A stretch of 64,000 bases of DNA from Pusillibacter faecalis (GCF_018408705.1 NZ_AP023421.1:372001-436000), one strand, 5' to 3'; positions 44,758 through 53,686 are shown, counted from the stretch's first letter. Notes: a model not told the origin generated them from the sequence alone. A program made the numbers and translations.

Positions 44758-46038
44758 CTACTTGATTCTCCGTGCCTCTACATAATACCGCTTATCCTGA
44801 GCGTGACCCATAGAGAAAGTCTTACGGGGCAGAACGCCATCCGTCATCACAGTTTTAAAGAGCTGCTCTTTTCCCATGGCCGGCAGCTTGAAGCCGATAT
44901 TACCTGCCTTGGCCCCCAACTCGTCGGTGACATCGTCGCCGTGAATGTAGTCAACTTCGCCGCCGTATTCCTGAACATACGCGTCCAGGAAGGTTTGAAG
45001 GGTCCCCACAGCCAGCTGAACCTTAGGATTTGGAACGGTGAGGAAACCGGTGTGCTCTGCGCAGGTATAAGCAATCACATGTCCCTCACCACGACCCTCA
45101 TAGGCCTCTGGGTAGAAGGACTTGAATGCCTCCAGGACCTGATCTGGTTGAACACCGAAAAGCACCCGGTGAATCGGCTCGAATTGCAGGGCGTGATCGT
45201 GGTTATTGACTACCTCCACCAGCGCGTAGCGGGCCGGCAGAGTCCCCCACTGGCTCTCTGGTGTAACCTTCTTCAGATTCTCATAGCACTGCTTGGCCGT
45301 GGCAAGGGAGTGGTTACCGTCCCCAACGGCAAAAAGCAGCGGCGCAGCACCGCTCAGTCCGTATTTCTTCTGCATTTCAGCATCGGTACAAAGGCCTTCC
45401 AGTGCCGCCGCCACGCCGTCCATCTGGATGTCCGTCAGCTTCCATCCCCGCAGGTGGCCGCCTCCCTGCTGAAGCTCAAAGTCATACACCTTCTCCATCT
45501 CACCGCTGGCGGCGGTGAGGGGGGCGATTACGGTCCGATCCGGATCGTCAATCAGTAGCATAACGTGAGGCAGCTCGATGGGAGCATGCTCCCGCACCCG
45601 CACCCGGGGCGGAATTCGGGAGAGCACCGTGCCCTCTGTGGCCCGGATCAGGGCGCCGGAGCCAGGGGTAAAATCATACTGTTCCAAATCGATCATGCCA
45701 ATCAACCCGTGGCGGATCTTACCATCAGATTGCGTACGCTCCATGTAGAGAAGAGAATCCGATAAGGTCTGGAATACGCCGCTTTCCAGATACTGCTCCA
45801 TGGTAGAGTTGATATCCGCGATAGACTGCTCCACATCCGGATCATTCAGCTTTGCCTCCGGCAGAATCAGCCGCAGCGTGGAGGGTGCGTTCCCCACCGT
45901 GTCCTCCACCGCCTGCCAATACTCCGGCTGTGAGGTAAACTGATCACAAGCCACAACCGCCCATTTGGTCATATCCACATCTTTGGGCAGGAGAATATCT
46001 GCCGGATAAAAACCCAACTTCTCAAACGATTGATTCAT
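44758..46038 (-). CDS. DUF1015 family protein
   Basis: The 426-residue protein matches DUF1015: KWAVVACDQFTSQPEYW near the start, LLIDDPDRTVI, VGDGNHSLATAKQCYENLK (the strongest family motif) and a C-terminal HGDDV block. The family often lies beside serA/serC-type genes and is suspected to act in serine metabolism, but no activity is established. The start at 46038 is supported by AGAGG; an earlier in-frame ATG is less likely. A HAD phosphatase similar to ThrH lies just upstream in the same direction. Confidence 0.85.
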   Translation of the reverse strand: MNQSFEKLGFYPADILLPKDVDMTKWAVVACDQFTSQPEYWQAVEDTVGNAPSTLRLILPEAKLNDPDVEQSIADINSTMEQYLESGVFQTLSDSLLYMERTQSDGKIRHGLIGMIDLEQYDFTPGSGALIRATEGTVLSRIPPRVRVREHAPIELPHVMLLIDDPDRTVIAPLTAASGEMEKVYDFELQQGGGHLRGWKLTDIQMDGVAAALEGLCTDAEMQKKYGLSGAAPLLFAVGDGNHSLATAKQCYENLKKVTPESQWGTLPARYALVEVVNNHDHALQFEPIHRVLFGVQPDQVLEAFKSFYPEAYEGRGEGHVIAYTCAEHTGFLTVPNPKVQLAVGTLQTFLDAYVQEYGGEVDYIHGDDVTDELGAKAGNIGFKLPAMGKEQLFKTVMTDGVLPRKTFSMGHAQDKRYYVEARRIK

Positions 46039-46230
46039 CTTACATCGCCTCTTTTCTTTCATATTTTCTCATTCCGCGAGTGTTATGGCCATTGCAGACC
46101 GGCACTGCCCCACTCCCTCCAGCGCGGGCCGCTCTCCCGGAAGGAATTCAGCAGAGTCTCCAGAATATAGAGCGGGTCCTATTTAGAGCACCGCATCATG
46201 GGCAGATTCCGTCCCTGTAGCCAGACAGTG

Positions 46231-46830
46231 TTACAGCGCCGCCCTGATGGCCGCCAGCAAATCCCCGAACTCTTCATAGGCTGGCAGCTCTGGATGGTCT
46301 GCCTTGATCGCCTCTGTGCTTTTAAAAAGGAAACCCGCTTTGCTGGCCTGAATCATCCCCAGGTCGTTGAAGCTGTCGCCGCTGGCAATGGTTTCATACC
46401 CAATGGACTGCAGAGCCTTGACCGTGGTCAATTTGGATTTTTCGCAGCGCATCCGATACCCCGTGATCTCGCCGCTCTCCGCCACCTCCAGCGAGTTGCA
46501 GAAAATGGTGGGCCACCCCAGCTTTTCCATCAGGGGCTTTGCAAATTCTTCAAAGGTATCGCTTAAAATAATCACCTGTGTGAGTGTCCGCAGTTCGTCC
46601 AAAAATGCCTTGGCTCCCGGCAGCGGATCAATTTTTGCAATGGTGGCCTGAATCTCCGGCAGGCCCAAGCCGTGCTCTTTTAAAATTTCAAGGCGGTAGC
46701 GCATCAGTTTATCATAGTCCGGCTCGTCTCGGGTCGTCCGCCGCAGCTGCGGAATTCCACTGGCCTCTGCAAACGCAATCCAAATCTCCGGCACTAAAAC
46801 GCCTTCCATATCCAGGCATACGATATTCAT
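46231..46830 (-). CDS. thrH: ThrH-like HAD phosphatase/phosphotransferase
   Basis: The 199-residue HAD protein has the ThrH-type nucleophile motif CLDMEGVL (Asp5 with Glu7 where most HAD enzymes have a second Asp), SDTFEEF, a conserved Lys and GDSFNDLGM. ThrH proteins dephosphorylate phosphoserine and can pass the phosphate to homoserine. AAGGGG before the ATG at 46830 fixes the start; a 23-codon upstream frame is ignored. It precedes the DUF1015 gene, consistent with a serine role for both. Confidence 0.85.
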   Translation of the reverse strand: MNIVCLDMEGVLVPEIWIAFAEASGIPQLRRTTRDEPDYDKLMRYRLEILKEHGLGLPEIQATIAKIDPLPGAKAFLDELRTLTQVIILSDTFEEFAKPLMEKLGWPTIFCNSLEVAESGEITGYRMRCEKSKLTTVKALQSIGYETIASGDSFNDLGMIQASKAGFLFKSTEAIKADHPELPAYEEFGDLLAAIRAAL

Positions 46831-46890
46831 AGATGTTCCCCTTATCTCATAAATTCGCGCACTTTCCAAAGCGCAGCTTGTCTGGATATG

Positions 46891-46919
46891 ATTATACAAT
46901 ACCCCGTTCCTCCTTTCAA
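46891..46919 (-). promoter_or_regulatory. Promoter of thrH
   Basis: Minus strand TTGAAA (46914-46919), 17 bases, perfect TATAAT (46891-46896), about 60 bases before the ATG. Confidence 0.75.
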
Positions 46920-47030
46920 TGCGATTTCAAAATTTTCCGTGCTTTTAGAAAACGGATTTTGCCATACATGCTCTTTGGAGCGTTGGGGCAACCTATCCAT
47001 GAAACTCTGAGTGAGAAAGGAGGCTTCACA

Positions 47031-47252
47031 ATGATCCTTGATAAAATTGCATTGGCTCTCGTCATTATCGGTGCGCTCAACTGGGGTGGCATCGGCCTGT
47101 TCGGTTTTGACACAGTGGCTTATTTGTTCGGCGGACAGCTGGCCCTTTTGTCCCGCATTATCTTCGGCCTGGTCGGTCTGGCCGGTCTTTGGTGCATCAC
47201 GCTTTTGTTCCGTTCCGACCGGGAAACCGGACATGCTCACGGCGCTGTTTGA
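47031..47252 (+). CDS. DUF378 membrane protein
   Basis: The 73-residue protein has two helices separated by a short loop (DKIALALVIIGALNWGGIGLFGFDTVAYLFGG, then SRIIFGLVGLAGLWC), the DUF378 pattern. AAAGGAGG with a 7-base spacer identifies the ATG at 47031, although the frame is open further upstream. Widespread in Firmicutes with unknown function. It stands alone, divergent from thrH. Confidence 0.88.
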   Translation: MILDKIALALVIIGALNWGGIGLFGFDTVAYLFGGQLALLSRIIFGLVGLAGLWCITLLFRSDRETGHAHGAV

Positions 47253-47275
47253 CAGCCCCGATTCCTTTGATATGT

Positions 47276-47308
47276 AACAAGGGCCGGCTCTATGAGCCGG
47301 CCCTTGTT
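47276..47308. terminator. Bidirectional terminator
   Basis: A perfect 15-bp stem (AACAAGGGCCGGCTC) with a 3-base loop lies between the convergent DUF378 and antiporter genes. Confidence 0.85.
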
Positions 47309-47325
47309 GACCCTGTGCAAATCTT

Positions 47326-48615
47326 TTAATCTTTTCTCTCTTCCATATATTCCTGATCCTCTTGTAAAAGCTTTTCAGAGACAATATCCAACTGTTCCAT
47401 CTTGTCGTAGTGGTCCACCAGGCCAGTCTCCTGAATGGCACTTTTCCCCTCCTTGCGAAATGCCAGCTTCAGCATAATCGGCGTCAGGATGGTGCCGCCC
47501 ACAACCGTGATAATGACAGGAGTCATCATAGCAGCAGACAAAACACCCAGAGACAATCCGCGATTGGCAACAATCAAGGCTACCTCTCCGCGGCACACCA
47601 TACCAACACCCACCTGCATGCTCTCACCGCCGGTAAAGCCGCAGAGCTTCGCCCCTAAGCCGCAGCCCAGCATCTTGGAGATCACAGAGATCAACAGCAG
47701 CAGTACGGAGAACAGCACCAAGCTGCCGGTCAAGCCTGATATTTCCACTTGAATACCGACACTGGCAAAAAATACCGGCGTCAGCAGCAGGAAACTGAGC
47801 GGCTCGAATTTAGATTGAATATAAGTGGCCTTGGGCGTGCAGGAAATCACCAGCCCCGCCACATATGCACCGGTTATATCCGCAACGCCAAAGAACTCCT
47901 CAGCACAGTAGGCCATAACCAGGCACAGTACAAAGGCCAATACCGGATAGCGGCGGCGGTCACGTCCATGATCCAGCCCCATGAACCAGCAGAAAAACCG
48001 CTTGGCTCCAAGTCCCACCACGCCGGAAAATACGAAGAAGAGGATAATTTTTGCCAAAACCAGCAAAATACTCTCCTGGCCGCCGGCCAAACTGCTGACA
48101 ACAGTCAGTGCAATCAGCCCAAGTACATCGTCTATCAGCGCCGCCGCCAGAATGGTATTGCCCACCTTCGTATCCAGCTTTCCCATTTCCTTGAGCGTTT
48201 CCACCGTAATGCTGACAGAAGTCGCCGTCAGCACAGTTCCCACAAACACATCTTCCAAAAATCCGCTGCTCTGAATCATGCCGGTGATGTTGGCAATCCA
48301 GGCAAGGCCTGTTCCCATCACCAAGGGCACTACTACACCCAGCAGGGCCACCAGAAAACCTACCTTGCCGCTGTTTTTCAAATCCTGAATGTTCGTTCCC
48401 ATACCAGCTGAAAACATCAGCACAATGACTCCCAGCTCACTGAGTTGGGTGATAAATTCTGTCTCTGAAAGGATATTCAGCATTGCAGGGCCTAGAATTA
48501 ATCCAGCCAGCAGCGCTCCCACCACTTGGGGCATCTGGATCTTCTTCGTGAGCATCCCAAGCAGCTTTGTACTTAGCAGAATCAATGCCAAGTCCATCAA
48601 AAAGCGATAGGTCAT
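47326..48615 (-). CDS. Cation:proton antiporter (CPA2 family)
   Basis: The 429-residue protein has about twelve to thirteen helices and CPA2 signatures: VGALLAGLILGPAML, AALIDDVLGL (the paired acidic ion-binding residues) and ITGAYVAGLVIS. These exchangers expel Na+ or K+ for protons. No C-terminal TrkA/RCK domain is present, so it is not the gated Kef type. AAAGGAGG before the ATG at 48615 sets the start. Confidence 0.9.
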   Translation of the reverse strand: MTYRFLMDLALILLSTKLLGMLTKKIQMPQVVGALLAGLILGPAMLNILSETEFITQLSELGVIVLMFSAGMGTNIQDLKNSGKVGFLVALLGVVVPLVMGTGLAWIANITGMIQSSGFLEDVFVGTVLTATSVSITVETLKEMGKLDTKVGNTILAAALIDDVLGLIALTVVSSLAGGQESILLVLAKIILFFVFSGVVGLGAKRFFCWFMGLDHGRDRRRYPVLAFVLCLVMAYCAEEFFGVADITGAYVAGLVISCTPKATYIQSKFEPLSFLLLTPVFFASVGIQVEISGLTGSLVLFSVLLLLISVISKMLGCGLGAKLCGFTGGESMQVGVGMVCRGEVALIVANRGLSLGVLSAAMMTPVIITVVGGTILTPIMLKLAFRKEGKSAIQETGLVDHYDKMEQLDIVSEKLLQEDQEYMEERKD

Positions 48616-48705
48616 ATCCGTTCCTCCTTTTCTGAGACCTTGATTGTACGCTTTTCTCCACTCTTTGCAAGAGGCAACCTGCACAAAAGAGCGTCAAGAT
48701 TCCGC

Positions 48706-48737
48706 AAAAAAACCACCGGTTGTCCGATGGTTTTTTT
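48706..48737 (-). terminator. Terminator of rqcH
   Basis: AAAAAACCACCGG pairs with CCGATGGTTTTTTT (one G-T type mismatch) around a short loop; T run follows on the minus strand. Confidence 0.8.
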
Positions 48738-48745
48738 GAATACTC

Positions 48746-50488
48746 CTATGATTCTTTCAACCTTTGAATCAGGGCTTCCTCCGGCGTGACGTACACCGTC
48801 TGATAGGCCTGATACGTGACCATACCAGGGCGAGCCCCGGCCGGTTTTTTAACATATCTCACCTGCGTATAGTCCACGGGAACATTTCCGCTCTCCCGGG
48901 CCTGAGAATAATACGCCGCAATTTTCGCCGCCTCCACCAGCGTATCAGCATCCACCTCTCTGCCCGCTGTACGCAGGATAACATGAGAGCCGTGGATTTT
49001 CTGCGTATGAAGCCAGATATCCCGATAGTCTGCCTCTTTCATTGTCAGCTGATCATTCTGACGGTTGTTGCGGCCCACCAGCACCCGAAAGCCGCTGCTG
49101 GTGCGGAATTGGCGGGGCCTCGCGGCGCGCCTGATCTCCTTTTTCCCCTGCTTTTTCAGGAAGCCTCCCTCCCGCAGTTCTGCGCGGATATCCAGAAAAT
49201 CCTGTTCCGTCTCTGCATGCTGAATTGCCTCCAGAACACTCTCCATATAGGCAATATCCCGGCGGGCAATCTCCATCTGCTCCTGAAGGTGATGCTCGGC
49301 GCTCTTGGCCTTGGCATACCGTTTGTAGTACTTGGCCGCATTTTGCTGAGGCGTCAGCAGTGGGTCCAAGGGGATGGAAATGGTTCCGCCCGCCTCATCA
49401 TAGAAGTTCTCACATACCAGCTGGCCCTTCCCCCGTTCCATCCGATAGAGGTTCGCCGTGATTAAGTCACCACAGATTCTCAGATGATCCCGATTCTGCG
49501 TCTCCAGATAGTCTCGCTCCTGCTGAGCCAGCTTTCGCCGCAGTCGGTCCCGAACGGTGGTGACTGTCCGAATCAAATCTGCTCCCCGTTGATTAGTTCT
49601 CTCCTGCTGCTCCCGCACCGCATAAAAATCATCCAACAGGGCGGAAAAGCTCTCGTATGGCACAAGCTCCATCGCTGCTCCGTACTGCCGGATCGGAATA
49701 CATGCAAATTCCGCCGCCAAGCCTTCTTTTCTTAGGCAAATCGGTGTAAAGTTTTTTTCCTTGATAATATCCAAAAGTTCAGAAACGGTCTTCCAAAAGC
49801 GCTTCCCGCCATCTGGGCCCAGCGCGAAAATTCTGCTGTCCGTCTCTCCAGTTGCCCGATAAGCAAGCTCACGAGCCATCAGCGGCGAAAGGCCAAAATA
49901 ATGGTCCAATAAAAAGGCATCCAGCTGCCGCTCTGGATTGGCCGCGGACAGCTTGTCCAAAAAGCTCTCTTCCATTTCCTCAATGATCGGAAGACGGCCC
50001 GTTCCAGAAGGCATCTGGTAGTATAGCCCCGGAAGCACCTGTCTCTGCGCGGACATATCTGCGTCTACCCGGCGCAGGCAGTCGATGATGCGGCCCTCCC
50101 CGTCTAACAAAATCAGGTTGGACCGCCGGCCCATCGCCTCCAGCACCAGCGTCCGGCGGCCGACACGTCCAAATTCGTCTGTGATATCCAGCTCCAGCCG
50201 AACCAGACGTTCCAGCGCCGGCTGGATGATCTCCGCTACCTTGCCACCCACTAAGTGTTTGCGCAGCAGCATACAAAACATTGGCGGCTCTGCTGGATTC
50301 TCCCGTACCAGCTCCGTGAGTTGAATGCGAGGCGCATTGGCACCGGCATTGAGCAGCAGACGATTTCCACGCAGCAGCAAGATCAGCTGGTCCCGGCTAG
50401 GCTGCTGAACCTTGTCTACCCGCAGTCCCAGCAGCTTTGGCCGCAGTTCTTCCAGGATTGCCTGCAAACAAATTGCATCCAGTGCCAT
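48746..50488 (-). CDS. rqcH: NFACT protein, RqcH
   Basis: The 580-residue NFACT-family protein (often annotated fibronectin-binding protein A) has the NFACT-N domain (DAICLQAILEELRPKLLGLRVDKVQQPSRDQLILLLRG at the start), a helix-hairpin-helix and coiled-coil middle (about 280-430), and the C-terminal NFACT-R domain with SGFRVLVGRNNRQNDQLTMK and DIWLHTQKIHGSHVILR. RqcH recruits tRNA-Ala to stalled 50S subunits and adds alanine tails. It is coupled to the Mini-RNase III gene (TGATG). Confidence 0.92.
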   Translation of the reverse strand: MALDAICLQAILEELRPKLLGLRVDKVQQPSRDQLILLLRGNRLLLNAGANAPRIQLTELVRENPAEPPMFCMLLRKHLVGGKVAEIIQPALERLVRLELDITDEFGRVGRRTLVLEAMGRRSNLILLDGEGRIIDCLRRVDADMSAQRQVLPGLYYQMPSGTGRLPIIEEMEESFLDKLSAANPERQLDAFLLDHYFGLSPLMARELAYRATGETDSRIFALGPDGGKRFWKTVSELLDIIKEKNFTPICLRKEGLAAEFACIPIRQYGAAMELVPYESFSALLDDFYAVREQQERTNQRGADLIRTVTTVRDRLRRKLAQQERDYLETQNRDHLRICGDLITANLYRMERGKGQLVCENFYDEAGGTISIPLDPLLTPQQNAAKYYKRYAKAKSAEHHLQEQMEIARRDIAYMESVLEAIQHAETEQDFLDIRAELREGGFLKKQGKKEIRRAARPRQFRTSSGFRVLVGRNNRQNDQLTMKEADYRDIWLHTQKIHGSHVILRTAGREVDADTLVEAAKIAAYYSQARESGNVPVDYTQVRYVKKPAGARPGMVTYQAYQTVYVTPEEALIQRLKES

Positions 50489-50895
50489 CAGTTATGCTCC
50501 TCCATCATTCTGGAAAATAGTTCGTTAACCCGTTCCCGCTGTCCACTCAAATACAGCCAGCCAAAAAGTGCCTCCAAGGCTGTAGCCTCACGATACTGCG
50601 CACGGCTGGCATGGCTGGGAACCGTATGGACTTGGGCGTTGCGCCCCCGCTTAAAGACCGCCGCCTCTTCCTCTGTCAACAGCGGCAGAATACTTTTTGC
50701 CTTTTCTGCCTGGGACTCTGCACATACCAGCCGGATTGTGGCCTGATGGAGACCTCTGCCGGTAGCCTTGCCGTGAGCGCAGAGCCATTCCCGCACCAGG
50801 ACCTCAAACACCGCGTCGCCCATATGTGCCAGGCCGATGGAGCTGATCGAACGCAGCTGGTCATTGGTAAAATGGGGTTCAAAGTGGTTTTCCAT
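50488..50895 (-). CDS. mrnC: Mini-ribonuclease 3
   Basis: The 135-residue protein is an RNase III catalytic domain without a dsRNA-binding domain. LAHMGDAVFEVLVREWL is the conserved signature with the metal-binding Asp, and EATALEALFGWLYLSG contains the second acidic cluster. In Bacillus this enzyme matures 23S rRNA ends with L3. The stop overlaps the rqcH start, placing two ribosome-linked functions on one transcript. Confidence 0.92.
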   Translation of the reverse strand: MENHFEPHFTNDQLRSISSIGLAHMGDAVFEVLVREWLCAHGKATGRGLHQATIRLVCAESQAEKAKSILPLLTEEEAAVFKRGRNAQVHTVPSHASRAQYREATALEALFGWLYLSGQRERVNELFSRMMEEHN

Positions 50896-51092
50896 GTGGT
50901 ACTCCTTATTGTACTTTCAAATCATCATTTCCTTGCGGCTCCTCCACCAGCTCCAGAAACGCCGGACGGGATGTGCCGCCGGCCTCGCAACAGCGCTGGG
51001 ATTCCTACTCTTCGGGGGCGCCGTATCACGGCCCTTTTCTGCCATAGCGTCACACAGGCAAGTGATGCCGCTGCAGCACTCGCTATATGTCT

Positions 51093-51122
51093 ATTATACC
51101 ATGCCCGCTCCACCCCTGTCAC
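51093..51122 (-). promoter_or_regulatory. Promoter candidate for mrnC-rqcH
   Basis: Minus strand GTGACA (51117-51122), 18 bases and a perfect TATAAT (51093-51098), about 200 bases before mrnC. The leader between holds no other recognised element. Confidence 0.5.
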
Positions 51123-51157
51123 CCCTCCCCGCTTACTTTTGTGCCGTCTAGGAAGGG

Positions 51158-51184
51158 CGCCCCGGGGCCATAGGCCCCGGGGCG
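51158..51184 (-). terminator. Hairpin after the Cys-rich peptide gene
   Basis: A perfect 12-bp all-GC stem (CGCCCCGGGGCC) with a 3-base loop lies 20 bases after the stop codon; tail is only weakly T-rich. Confidence 0.65.
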
Positions 51185-51203
51185 TTCATTCTCTTATGAA
51201 GGA

Positions 51204-51356
51204 TTAGCAGCAGGGATTGTTGTTGCAGCCACAGTTGCCGCCGCCACAGCCACAGTTATTGCCGCAGCCGCTGTTGTTGCCGCAGCAGCACCAGATGATG
51301 ATCAGCAGGATGATGATCCAGCAGCAGTTGCCGCCGCCAAAGCCGTTATTGCACAT
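51204..51356 (-). CDS. Cys/Gly/Asn-rich small membrane peptide, 50 residues
   Basis: The frame starts MCNNGFGGGNCCWIIILLII, with a hydrophobic helix (residues 13-22) followed by a soluble tail made almost only of Gly, Asn and Cys and ending PCC. Thirteen of 50 residues are cysteine. AGGAGG seven bases before the ATG and a hairpin after the stop support a real gene. Composition suggests a metal-binding or disulfide-linked surface or spore-associated peptide, somewhat like the small YjcZ-type sporulation proteins in layout only. Function unknown. Confidence 0.8.
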   Translation of the reverse strand: MCNNGFGGGNCCWIIILLIIIWCCCGNNSGCGNNCGCGGGNCGCNNNPCC

Positions 51357-51440
51357 ATGGGGACCTCCTATGAAGTTTTGACCGTCTTGAGCGGTCTCAA
51401 ACCATCATATGCGGTCTGCGTCCATGGGTGCGTTTAAAAA

Positions 51441-52523
51441 TTACATTCTCTGGCTCTTCACCAAGCTCTGTGCGCCAGCCCATGCTTCCTCAGTAAAAAT
51501 TCCCTTACTGATTAACACTTGGCCCAAGGTCTGTGCGCCATCCGGCATCGTGGCCTCCAGTGCATAGTAGGAAACATACACCAAATCCGCCCGCAAAAAC
51601 TTTCCGGTCTGCAGCGCGGCAGCTTCTCCGGCCGTCAGCACACCGGCAATCCGCGCTCGGTTCAGCGTGTCTGCCAGATTGGTATTAGAAGAGGAGCTAT
51701 AGCCCATTGCCCTGAGAATGAACTCGGTATATTGGTACGCATTTACAGCATTGCCCGGTTTAAACTGCGTTGCGCTAAAGCCGTTGGTGTAGCCCTTTTC
51801 ATAGGCATAGCCCACATATTTTTCCGCCTGAGAGCCCTTGGCTATATCGGTAAAGGGTGTCGTGCCGCTCCAGGCCAGCGCCGCGTCTTCTTCTCCCAGC
51901 ACCCGGATAAACATAATGAGCGCCTGCAGCCGGGTGGGAGCTAACTCCAAATCATAGCCCTCACCATAACCGGTAAGCGTTCCACGGAACAAATTCAACT
52001 GCTTCAGTGCCGCCGCCATAGCATTATAATCCACCGTACTAGATGCTGCTATACTGCCGCCACCCTGATATTGGACCACCGCCGTCTTGGTTGTGACAAT
52101 GAACATCGCAGTCGTGTCCTCTGCTACCATATAGCGGTGGTCCGCCTGCAGGGCCGTTCCGCTGGCCACCTCTTTCCCGGAGGTAACATCCACCACGGCG
52201 CCTGTTGTATAGGTGACTTGGCCGCCCCCGGCCAGCAGCAGTACGCTGGTCCCCGTAGAACCCTGTAAAATATCGCCTTCCTTTAAACGGGTCTCCACCC
52301 ATTGATCTGTCCCCTCCGCCGTCAGGGTGCCGCTTGCTGCGCTGGCCAACAACTCCTGGTCAGAGGCATCCAGCCGCTGGTCCACCTGCGCATGGACGGT
52401 TGTGGTAAAAGTGCCAGTCAGGTAGGACAAGGAAGCCAAGGGGTCCTCTATGCCGCCTGCTGCCAGCGCAGCAACCGCTAACAGCGCACAGGCTGGTATT
52501 AACATCATCAGTTTTTTCATCAT
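51441..52523 (-). CDS. Secreted protein with SLH-like repeats
   Basis: The 360-residue protein has a signal peptide (MMKKLMMLIPACALLAVAALA) and an N-terminal domain with a FecR-like feel (residues 60-165, LKEGDILQGSTGTSVLLL, VVDVTSG). The second half has SLH-like repeats: LAPTRLQALIMFIRVLGE, FTDIAKGSQAEKYVGYAYEKGYTNG and FKPGNAVNAYQYTEFILRAMGY. The repeats are divergent, and some lack the usual ITRAE core. It is probably wall-anchored. Downstream of rex and in the same direction with a 39-base gap, so the two may share a transcript. Confidence 0.75.
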   Translation of the reverse strand: MMKKLMMLIPACALLAVAALAAGGIEDPLASLSYLTGTFTTTVHAQVDQRLDASDQELLASAASGTLTAEGTDQWVETRLKEGDILQGSTGTSVLLLAGGGQVTYTTGAVVDVTSGKEVASGTALQADHRYMVAEDTTAMFIVTTKTAVVQYQGGGSIAASSTVDYNAMAAALKQLNLFRGTLTGYGEGYDLELAPTRLQALIMFIRVLGEEDAALAWSGTTPFTDIAKGSQAEKYVGYAYEKGYTNGFSATQFKPGNAVNAYQYTEFILRAMGYSSSSNTNLADTLNRARIAGVLTAGEAAALQTGKFLRADLVYVSYYALEATMPDGAQTLGQVLISKGIFTEEAWAGAQSLVKSQRM

Positions 52524-52562
52524 AAGATAAGCCTTTCTCTCGGCAGGCCGGACAAACCGGCA

Positions 52563-53192
52563 TTAACGGTTGGCAATTCGATAGCTTAAGGTCAGCAAGC
52601 TGTCCGCAAAATGAATATTTTCAAATTTCACATCCGGGTTTGGGCTAGACAGCTCCACATTGGTAAAATTCCAGAAGCCGTGGATTCCAAGCTGAATCAG
52701 CCGGCTGGCCGTTTCCTGTGCCACAGCCTGTGGAATGGTTAATACTACGACATCAATGTTATGGCTGCGAATATACTCCTCCAACGTATCCATGGAGTAG
52801 ATAGACACCCCGTTGACCACTGTGCCAATCACAGAGGGCGCCACATCGAATGCCGCGTCCACGGTAAAGCCTGTTTGTGAGAAGCGAAAATTTTGCAGCA
52901 AAGCACGTCCCAAGTTACCCACGCCGATCATAATCAGGTGGTGATCCTTGTCCACCCCTAAAATATGGCCGATTTCCGTTCGCAACTCCTCCACATTATA
53001 TCCATACCCCTGCTGGCCAAACTCGCCAAAACAGCTGAAATCCTGCCGGATTTGTGAGGCTGTGATGTTCATTTCCTGACCTAACGAATGGGACGAAATC
53101 CGCACAACCCCGCGTCCGCAAAGCTCTGTCAGCTGCCGGTAGTACCGGGGCAGCCGCCTGATTACTGCATCAGAGATATTCTCCTTCTTCAA
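52563..53192 (-). CDS. rex: Redox-sensing transcriptional repressor Rex
   Basis: The 209-residue protein has an N-terminal winged helix (AVIRRLPRYYRQLTELCGRGVVRISSHSLGQEMNITASQIRQDFS) and a Rossmann NAD(H)-binding domain with IGVGNLGRAL. Rex responds to NADH/NAD+ and represses fermentation and respiration genes when the ratio is low. A TTGACA promoter overlaps a Rex-like palindrome upstream. Confidence 0.94.
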   Translation of the reverse strand: MKKENISDAVIRRLPRYYRQLTELCGRGVVRISSHSLGQEMNITASQIRQDFSCFGEFGQQGYGYNVEELRTEIGHILGVDKDHHLIMIGVGNLGRALLQNFRFSQTGFTVDAAFDVAPSVIGTVVNGVSIYSMDTLEEYIRSHNIDVVVLTIPQAVAQETASRLIQLGIHGFWNFTNVELSSPNPDVKFENIHFADSLLTLSYRIANR

Positions 53193-53257
53193 CCTTGGTC
53201 ACTCCTCATTGAACGATATCTGAAAATCCACTTTTTTCATATTGCTCTATTAGGAAT

Positions 53258-53286
53258 AGTTTAGCTCAAAACCGGCAAGTTGTCAA
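53258..53286 (-). promoter_or_regulatory. Promoter of rex
   Basis: Minus strand TTGACA (53281-53286), 17 bases and TAAACT (53258-53263). Confidence 0.7.
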
Positions 53287-53298
53287 TTTTTTTAACAA
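53280..53298. promoter_or_regulatory. Rex-operator-like palindrome
   Basis: Minus strand TTGTTAA-AAAAA-TTGACAA lies across the rex -35 box. The clostridial Rex consensus is TTGTTAA-N4-TTAACAA, so this copy has one extra spacer base and one mismatch. Autoregulation is plausible but unproven. Confidence 0.35.
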
Positions 53299-53331
53299 TC
53301 CTTTTGTTGAAAAAATTTTCTAAGAAAGGGC

Positions 53332-53360
53332 TTTACACACGGTTCAAACTCTGGTATACT
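53332..53360 (+). promoter_or_regulatory. Promoter of tRNA-Arg
   Basis: TTTACA (53332-53337), 17 bases, TATACT (53355-53360), about 34 bases before the tRNA. Confidence 0.7.
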
Positions 53361-53393
53361 ATCAAAAGATGTCTGGTTGAACATCATGAATAC

Positions 53394-53470
53394 GCGCCCG
53401 TGGCGCAGTTGGATAGCGCGTCAGACTCCGACTCTGAAGGCCGCTGGTTCGAATCCAGTCGGGCGTACCA
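53394..53470 (+). tRNA. tRNA-Arg (anticodon CCG)
   Basis: The 77-base sequence folds into a full cloverleaf: acceptor GCGCCCG with CGGGCGT (closing G-U), D-arm with AGTTGGA, anticodon stem TCAGA/TCTGA around loop CTCCGAC (anticodon CCG, reading CGG), T-arm GCTGG-TTCGAAT-CCAGT, then discriminator A and an encoded CCA. Confidence 0.95.
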
Positions 53471-53507
53471 AACCCCACTCGTAAGCATTTGTTTACGAGT
53501 GGGGTTT
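53470..53507 (+). terminator. Terminator of tRNA-Arg
   Basis: A perfect 15-bp stem (AAACCCCACTCGTAA with its complement) closes directly after the CCA end. Confidence 0.8.
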
Positions 53508-53686
53508 CTCTATGAACTTGAGCACACGGAAAGACCGTATATCTTTTTCTAAAGCCGTTAGCGTCTCCGGCAATGTTATGGATATGAGGTCCAGGTTCTA
53601 AACGGGCGAAAAAAACTTGAGAAACGCCCCAATGCTCTGCTGGTCCCCTTCTGAACATGCCGCCTGACCGTAAGTCGGAAAAGAAC

